Source of the DNA: Adiantum capillus-veneris
Lineage: Eukaryota > Streptophyta > Polypodiopsida > Polypodiales > Pteridaceae
NCBI GenBank assembly: GCA_014529385.2
Contig: CM043944.1
Location: 76,839,884-76,903,883, forward strand
Reading direction: 5' to 3'
DNA length: 64,000 nucleotides
Shown here: positions 58,601-64,000 of the stretch, piece by piece
Position numbering within the stretch: the first letter of the stretch is position 1
How the letters are laid out: every line of letters starts with the position of its first letter
Notes under the pieces: model-generated
Told to the model about the DNA's origin: nothing
What the model saw: only the letters and a program-made list of their open reading frames with translations
Databases searched by the model: none
Position numbers and translations under genes: made by a program

Positions 58601-59354
58601 CGCTTCTTGCTCTTCTCTAACAAGCCTGACTTGCCTCATGCACTCCTTCAAGGCCCCGTCTAACTGTATGATGCGGTCCTCGAGGATAGCTTTCTTTTTT
58701 GATGCAGCTTCAAGCTCTAGTGTCAAAGAGAGAACCTCCTTGTCAGCTATCTCCCAACCTACATATGCAAAGCAGAGGCACGTGGAGATGAGCACATGCT
58801 CGACCGCAATAACACGGGGACACTGCTTTGAACGGCATTGCAAAAGCTTGATATATACCTGAGACAGCGTCATCAGCCACCTTCTGATGTTGTTTTACTA
58901 GGGCTTCTTTGGTAGTCAGCTCCTTCACTAATGTGGCCAGCTCCTGCTTGAGAGCTTTTAGACTCTCTTCCGCCTTCTCTCTGAGAGTGATTGCTTCTCC
59001 GATGCGCACATCCTCTATTCCTGAGGAGCATGAAGCTTCCTGCATGCAAGAGCTTAATCTCATTTAAAAAAACATGATCTTTCCAGGGGAACCATTCTGC
59101 TAAGCTCTATCACATATGCGGCATTGGGACGACAATCAGAATATTATTACCTGCTTCCATGAGTTCTCAATGAATCGTGCAGACTCCTCGGCTTTGAAAG
59201 ACGATGCTGGAGATGCGGCCTGAGATGTTGAGAAGCGAGACGACTTGTCGCCAGCCTTTGGGGTACTGCTACTGCCAAGCTTTAGCTTTCTCCAGGGCCA
59301 GCTGTTACGACTGCGCCGTTGTTGATCAGCCATGTCAGCCATGTCCTCGACCAA
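52083..59354 (-). CDS. Filament-like plant protein (FPP), five exons, 1179 codons
   Basis: A long coiled-coil protein of a land-plant family. Members have been linked to the nuclear envelope, cortical microtubules and associated vesicle factors; the precise role here is unknown. Exons on the minus strand are 59354-59151, 59039-58859, 58758-56238, 55936-55861 and 52640-52083. All junctions have GT...AG, and the phases (0, 1, 2, 0) close to a 3540-base frame. Family hallmarks: the N-terminal SRNSWPWRKLKLG, DDAVSG then WEIADKEVLSLTLELEA across intron 2, IIQLDGALKECMRQVRLVRE, ASCAESWASALIGELAHFKR, and the C-terminal KEKLAECERTILDLGKQL and SSFGRLFSRSRNG. The start could be either of two later Met codons (MADMADQQ or MADQQ). 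The gene looks intact. Confidence 0.93.
52735..52863 (+). repeat. Foldback (hairpin) repeat, copy 3
   Basis: A 129-base near-palindrome with arms AGGCACCACATACCTAGCTA and, on the other strand, AGGCACCGCATACCTAGGTA, and a shorter GC-rich centre than copy 2. It lies inside the last FPP intron, 95 bases upstream of exon 5 on the gene strand. Confidence 0.9.
53859..54986. mobile_element. Candidate inverted-repeat element in FPP intron 4
   Basis: About 120 bases at each end are inverted copies: CAGTGTTAGAAAAAACCAGG through TTTGAGCTTGCCTTGAAGAA and ACACAAGTTTTAGTGTAAAT on the left, and the reverse-complement equivalents on the right (54866-54986). The interior is non-coding. No target duplication could be confirmed, so two opposed copies of a smaller repeat are also possible. 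Confidence 0.5.
55619..55738. repeat. 60-bp tandem duplication
   Basis: Two adjacent 60-base copies containing ATGTAGGTGTAAAAACTTAT, nearly identical. Confidence 0.9.
55861..55936 (-). CDS. FPP exon 4 (76-base exon)
   Basis: Predicted here from splice signals: a T-rich tract and CCAG before it, and CAAAG/GTAAAT after it. It enters in phase 2 and leaves in phase 0, joining exons 3 and 5 exactly in frame, and encodes DDDCNAVKLLNFGEGMKQAA. Without it the large exon and the last exon are out of phase. Confidence 0.8.
56238..58758 (-). CDS. FPP exon 3 (large coiled-coil exon)
   Basis: Begins after ATATGTAG (GWEIADKEV). The first 250 residues are continuous coiled coil. A Ser/Thr-rich stretch (KRRPSRSYASSTISFTNSS) is followed by LRDRLVSVEEENKLLKEALS, SWLLCAKTANKL and the ESWASALI motif. 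The tail is acidic and less conserved (ATGGAHKNSDELDAVSKEYL) and ends in QTKNEELQVKLQ at the donor CAAGG/GTAATG. Confidence 0.93.
58859..59039 (-). CDS. FPP exon 2
   Basis: Begins after GCATGCAG at EASCSSGIEDVRIGEAITLR, encodes a coiled coil (EESLKALKQELATLVKELTT) and ends DDAVS plus one base at the donor CAG/GTATAT. Confidence 0.92.
59151..59354 (-). CDS. FPP exon 1
   Basis: Encodes the basic N-terminus with SWPWRKLKLG and ends FIENSWKQ at the donor CAG/GTAATA. The Met at 59354 is the first in frame; Met codons at 59342 and 59333 are alternatives. Confidence 0.9.
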
Positions 59355-59642
59355 ATGGAGAGATTAGATGAAAAACCCGATGCAAGGAGTGCAGTAATGC
59401 TGCCGTTTTTTGGTCTGTTTTCCTCCAACAAGGAAGCAAGGGCATCGAATGGGGAAGTTCTTAGCTTGAGGAAGTGGCAAAGTATCAGCTGGTAAGCTAG
59501 TGAGGAAGGGATGCTTTTGGTGAAGTGCAAGAGTAGGAGCGAATCATAATGAGAAGAGAGGCTTAGAGGCGAAGGAAGGGAGGAAATGTGTGTGTGTTGT
59601 GGGGGGGGGGGGGGCGGAGTGGGTCTTGGGTCTTTCCGCAAC

Positions 59643-59653
59643 CATCTATATAG
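59643..59653 (-). promoter_or_regulatory. Possible TATA box of FPP
   Basis: The minus strand reads TTCTATATAGATGG about 290 bases upstream of the first Met. A pyrimidine-rich leader with a C run (plus strand GTGTTG followed by 13 G at 59601-59613) lies between. Confidence 0.45.
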
Positions 59654-60937
59654 AACAGTCTGGCTTGCTTGAGTTTAAAGAGAGAGAAACTGCTTTGCTG
59701 CTTGCTATGCACAGTATTTACACCTTTACATAAAGAAGGGGATGAAATGAGCATGAAGGGGACCAAGGCCTTTGGCTCTCGATCAATGCTCATGCAGGTT
59801 AAAGATCCACAATGGGGTAATGGGCATATTGAAGGATGAGAACGGGGGGCCCTGCTTCAGAAAAGTGGGAAATGGGTTGAAGGCTTGAAGTGTGCTGTGA
59901 AGGGCGTACGCTTGTCGGCTCCAAGACACATTGACAATTTACCAAAATGCCATAACAATTCGCAAAATACCCCCTCCTAAATAACGCTCCTTTTCTGCAA
60001 TTTCTGTTATTGAGTTCTCAATATTTTTCAAGTTTTCATTGATTTTTTGATGAAATTTTGGGCTTATGCCCTAACATAATTCATTACTCATAGTAAGCTC
60101 ATCGGTGAAATTTTTTCTCCAAGACAACTTAATGATGGTTATTTTTCATCATTGAAATAGAATCAACTCTGCAAAAACGAGAGATGTCTATCCTAGATTC
60201 ATAGAATGACCTCTTTGGGAAATTCTCAAGCATTTTATAAATTTCCACAAAATGCAAAGGTATTTTTGTAGTTTCTTCTAATGAGTATTAACCCAATGGC
60301 AACATCATAATTCTCCCCTATACATGGTTTTGAGCTCCGTACTTCATTCGTGCCCCTAGATATCCAGTATCATTGCGCGCACTTCTCCCCTTGCATTCGC
60401 TCTTCTCTCTCAACGTCGCCAGGCTCTGAGTCACGCACGCTTCCCCCTTGTGGGAGGGGTGATGGCTTTGCAGGATGCGATGCGCAATGGGTTAGTTGTA
60501 GGTGCAGGGCAAAATGCTACTATGGGAGTCAACCCATTGCATCAACAACCTTAGCCTACTGAAGTTGTAAATCAAAATGTTCTACAGCAAGCTCCACCAG
60601 CATGGCGAGGGTTATTCCAAAGATCTGTTTCTCGTAACCCTCCCACGTATGCACACACTCTCCAATCAAGGTCGGCTCTCAGTTATGAATCAGTGCAACA
60701 TCTCCTCCACTCTGCCCCTCAAAACTTTACCTCGGACAATCAGAATGCTTTTGGATTTCACATTGCAAATCAATAGCTCTCTCCTCACAGGCCTCTGCCT
60801 ATCAACAATGGTCCCTTTTCAATAATCTCCAATGTTTGGAATCATGTAGATAACATCAATATGATACTGAAAATAATGCTAATACCCATTTACAATCGTC
60901 TGATGCTAAGCCCCAAGATGATTATGGGCATCAGCAC
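59654..60937. other. Intergenic region right of FPP
   Basis: FPP upstream sequence and AT-rich sequence to about 60300. From 60350 on, weak plus-strand coding traces may be the start of the LINE ORF1 (60577-60825). No distinct gene was recognised. Confidence 0.45.
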
Positions 60938-61640
60938 GTGGGTGATAATGCTAATCCAACTATGGATGCAGTCAATCAGAATATTTTTGAAAATGAAGAT
61001 AAGGGAAACTCTCATACTAGTGGTCAAGGCTCTAAGGGTGAAGTTATGGTGGGCGCTATCAAACTTGACAGTTGGTTCAAGCATCTTCAGGACAGAGGGG
61101 TGACCCATAGGATTACTAGTTACAATCCTCAAACATTAGATCTCCCAGGAGTGGGAGGCAAGGAATTTGTTTCCTTCTCAAGTTCAATATCTCCCAAACA
61201 ACTATTATTTGGTTTTTTTTTATGATGCTGAAAGTGCTCTTCAAGTCATTAGCAGAGGACAATGGATTTTGAGAAATACCCCTTTGTCTGTCTTCAAGTG
61301 GTATAAGGCTTTTGACCCCAAAGGGAAGAAGCCCTCAAAAGTTCATATTTGGGTTGATCTCCCTAACTTCCCAATAGAATTTGTTCCGTAGCTTAAACAG
61401 ATTGGTTTGCAAGTGGGAAAAGTGTTGGGATAGAAGCCATCTAATGTAATAAACCCCAAATGGAATCCACAACTGCTTATTGAGGTTGACAGAGAAACCC
61501 TTCATATAGAGTGTGTCTCTCTCAAGGACTGATATGGTCAAAGCCTACATACCTTCTAAATGCATGCTTTCACTCCCTCAAACAGGGTCACCTCATCAAG
61601 GATTGTAAAACTTGCAAGTAAGGTTCAGAAGGAAGCAGAT
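60938..61640 (+). pseudogene. LINE ORF1 with DUF4283-like domain and zinc-knuckle remnant
   Basis: An RNA-binding protein of plant L1 elements. The plus strand reads GAIKLDSWFKHLQDRGVTHR, then, after a frameshift in a T run near 61215, YDAESALQVISRGQWILRNT, PLSVFKWYKAFDPKGKKPSK and VHIWVDLPNFPIEFVP, LKQIGLQVGKVLG. These match the DUF4283 pattern (W...PLxVxxWxP...VWVxLPxLPxE). Near 61570 a partial knuckle CFHSLKQGHLIKDC is left. A further acidic, Ser/Pro-rich stretch to 62066 would be the ORF1 C-terminus. Stops are frequent. Confidence 0.7.
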
Positions 61641-62434
61641 AAAACTAAAGATGCAAAGGATACACATCAAGGATTCCAATAAGTGAACAAAAGAGGCAAT
61701 CCAAGAAATAGGGTTCCCCATAGAAATAAAAATAATAGATATGTTAACATATATGGGGCCCTTTTGGATGAAGTTTTTGACCCATCCTCTAGTGATGGAA
61801 AAGAAGAGGTTCAAGGAAACAACTCCTCTTCACTTTTTGACAAGGAGGCTCAAGAAGAAGAAGCCTCACCTGGTCCAACCTCAGCTCACCCCTCTCTTCC
61901 TCAAGACCATATGATCCCCCCTAACAGTCCTTCAGAAAAAACTAGAGGGCTATCTTCAAACTTTGAGGACTCTGAGGAAGGTGACAATTATGTTAATGCT
62001 ACTCAGATCAACTCTCCCTTCTCCAACTCACAAGGTCACACTCTCTTTTATAAACTTGTTGAGTGATGACTTTACAAATGACATTCAAGAGCATGACACT
62101 GATGAGCTTAATAAGCTTTCTCACTCACCGTTAAACTCTATGGATATCCTTATGACTCAAGGAGAAGAAGAAACCCTTACAATACAAATTGGTAAAACTA
62201 AACGGAAAATCGAGAAGTCTTCTAACCCTAATAGAGTATCTGTTTCTTCAGTCAATTCTTCAAAAAAAAATGAGTCAATCTATTTACAGGGCTTTCATTG
62301 AATTTTAAGTGTCTCCCAGACCCTTCTCGACTTGTATGCATTAGTAAATGGATGTCTGACCTCCATTTGCAGCTTGATTTTATTTTTCTACAGGAGGTGA
62401 ACATCAAAGGCGAGCTTTTGGACCATAATCTTCA

Positions 62435-62935
62435 GAGAATCGAAAAATCCCATAAATGGATTGGTGCCAATTATTCTGCAGGCAAAGGAGGGGCAGTTCT
62501 AGGTATAGCCTCCAGCCTTGAGCATTTGATCACAGGCACTCTCCATGGTGAATCAGGGCATTTAGAGAATCGAAAATCCCATAAATGGATTGGTGCCAAT
62601 TATTCTACAAGCAAAGGAGGGGCAGTTCTAGGTATAGCCTCCAGCCTTGAGCATTTAATCACAGGCACTCTCCATGGTGAATTAGGGCATTGGGTTGCTA
62701 TCTCTTTCAAGGAACCTCTCATGTACACTCTAGTTTGCATTTATGTATCTAACTCAACTTCTGAAAGTGCCTCAATCTAGTCAAAAATCATTGACTTACC
62801 TAAGGGTGAATCAGGGCATTGGGTTGCTGTCTCTTTCAAGGAACCTCTCATGTACACTCTGGTTTGCATTATGTATCTAACTCAACTTCTGGAAGGTCTT
62901 CAATTTGGTCAAAAATCAGTGACTACCTAACCCTC
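62435..62935 (+). repeat. Two successive tandem duplications inside the LINE endonuclease
   Basis: Unit 1 (about 128 bases, GAGAATCGAAAAATCCC to CAGGGCATT) occurs at 62435 and 62563. Unit 2 (about 125 bases, GGGCATTGGGTTGCT onward) occurs at 62690 and 62816. Copies are nearly identical, so both duplications are recent relative to the decay of the element. Confidence 0.85.
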
Positions 62936-62936
62936 T

Positions 62937-63203
62937 CACGGGGGGGGGGGGGGGTCACTATGTATAAAATTGTGTACACCACATGCGTTTAAGAACTATT
63001 TTTTGAACTCCTTGTCTATGAATTTTTGAGAAATAAAATACACCCTTTTTCTTCAATTTGTAAAAAAATTTCCCAATTCCATTTTATGGTACCCTTCTGT
63101 ATGTGAAAATGTGAGAAACAAAAATTTTAAGAACCCATTCTGTTGCACTCACGTGATAGTCACATAGCTTTTAAGTGACACCCCCCCCCCCCCCCCCCTC
63201 TGC
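62937..63203. mobile_element. MITE-like insertion with G-run and C-run ends
   Basis: The left end CACGGGGGG...GGTCACTATGTA and the right end GTGACACCCC...CCC are inverted: both read G-run then T(G)TCACT from outside in. The sequence CCCTCT flanks it on both sides (62931-62936 and about 63196-63203), so a duplication is likely but blurred by the C run. The left end resembles that of the MITE at 10334 (GGGGGGTACACTATATA). The interior is non-coding. Confidence 0.6.
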
Positions 63204-64000
63204 GTCTCCTTGTTATGCTTGTAGGTGACTTCAATATGGTCACCTCTACAAAAGATAGATGGAAGTCTATAGGTCAGGTCATTCAAGGGAAATAAAAGCA
63301 TTGTCGGGAGGACCATTATGATAAGCAGGCTTTGATGGATGTTTCAGAGGACAATGGTTTTACATGGTCTAACAATCAGCTAGTATTGCTTTAGATCTGC
63401 AAGGCTGGATAGATTTTACATGATCACAAATTTGGTACAGGAGCATTGGTTGGCCAGCTACAAGATGGACTCATCTCTGCTATTATCTGACCAAAATCTA
63501 TGATTTTTGAACTTCATAGAGGTGAGCACAATTTCAGATCTGGTTGGCCTCATCTTGATAGCTCTTTGTTCAAACTCCCTTCTATTCAAAAAAAGGTTTA
63601 GAGAATTTTTTAGTCTACTTTCTCTTCTCATGCTAATGCATTCACTGCATGGGATAAACCTGTCCAAGAAACCCAATCAGCACTTACCCATTCTAGGAAA
63701 AAATACTATGAAATTTGGTCTTACAGAAGAATGATAATTGGTGAGCAAACTGGTTTGATTGAGGCCAATACCCTGACTTATTCCTCCTCCCTTGAGCTCA
63801 CTTGGACCAGGCAATTTTGGCCTGGGAAAATTGGCAGGCCCAACCCTCATATGTTTTTTTGCTAAGAAAAAGAAGTGTAAGATTTTGTTCCTTTGCTACA
63901 TAAGGAATATGGTAGTCTTTATAAAACTCATCAAGAAAATGTGGAAATTGTCAGGCTTTCTCCCTCAACCACCTAGAGAGGGAAAGAAGATGGAGCATCT

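Larger units (their letters stand above)
62298..63760 (+). pseudogene. LINE ORF2 endonuclease domain with internal duplications
   Basis: APE-type endonuclease remnants. NFKCLPDPSRLVCISKWMSD and LDFIFLQEVNIKGELL contain the conserved Gln-Glu. KWIGANYSAGKGGAVLGIAS follows, duplicated in the next 128 bases, then LGHWVAISFKEPLMYTLVCI, also duplicated. Beyond the MITE, LLVGDFNMVTSTKDRW carries the GDFN motif, and ELHRGEHNFRSGWPHLDSSL (63510-63570) is the end of the domain. It is broken many times. Confidence 0.7.
60938..64000 (+). mobile_element. Degenerate plant L1-type LINE, right end outside window
   Basis: ORF1 remnants with a DUF4283-like domain (60938-61540) and acidic tail (61683-62066) are followed by an endonuclease region (62298-63760) broken by stops, tandem duplications and a MITE. 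This is the ORF1-then-endonuclease order of plant L1 elements. RT is not reached before the edge. Confidence 0.7.

Overview
This window looks like transposon-dense nuclear DNA from a land plant. The one convincing host gene is a filament-like plant protein (FPP), a land-plant coiled-coil family, on the minus strand at 52083-59354. Almost everything else is transposable elements, their remnants, and long dinucleotide microsatellites. A LINE that does not look like the usual plant L1 type, plus a Penelope-like reverse transcriptase, make a seed-free plant (fern, lycophyte or bryophyte) a reasonable guess. That is inference; the species cannot be read from the sequence.

Positions 1-38160 form a set of elements inserted into one another. 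A minus-strand Ty3/gypsy element (G1) runs off the left edge, and its LTR ends near 5366. A degenerate plus-strand gypsy element (G0) fills 5367-7343 and resumes at 37081-38160. It is split by a minus-strand chromovirus (CV, 7344-37080) with exact ATGGG target duplications. CV is split by a minus-strand Ty1/copia element (C1, 8126-36183): the CV integrase tail stops at the copia 5' LTR and the CV chromodomain resumes at the copia 3' LTR, 28 kb away. C1 in turn holds three insertions: an uncharacterised segment with a hAT-like MITE (9816-10600); an unknown 2.2-kb segment carrying a complete chromovirus-like element G2 (11617-17344, TTCGG duplications); and a tandem array of Penelope-like retroelements (21883-35414) lying between two (TG)n microsatellites.

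Positions 38819-49855 are an 11-kb CACTA (EnSpm/CMC) transposon with TAC target duplications, TAGCGACG-type subterminal repeats and decayed transposase genes. A LINE with two intact ORFs (39390-43718), a tandem array of tRNA-derived SINE-like units (44030-44668) and simple repeats sit inside it. A gypsy 3' remnant and two copies of a foldback (hairpin) repeat follow.

The FPP gene has five exons whose splice sites and phases fit exactly (1179 codons). Its 3.2-kb fourth intron carries repeats. To its right, 60938-64000 is a decayed plus-strand plant L1-type LINE containing back-to-back tandem duplications and a MITE-like insert with G-run and C-run ends.

The observations most worth following up are: a six-unit perfect heat-shock element in the chromovirus LTR; the Penelope-like array, whose every boundary falls at a (TG)n tract and which has a conserved pair of competing 3' hairpins; the intact LINE with one in-frame TAG between its ORFs; the SINE array; and the foldback family.
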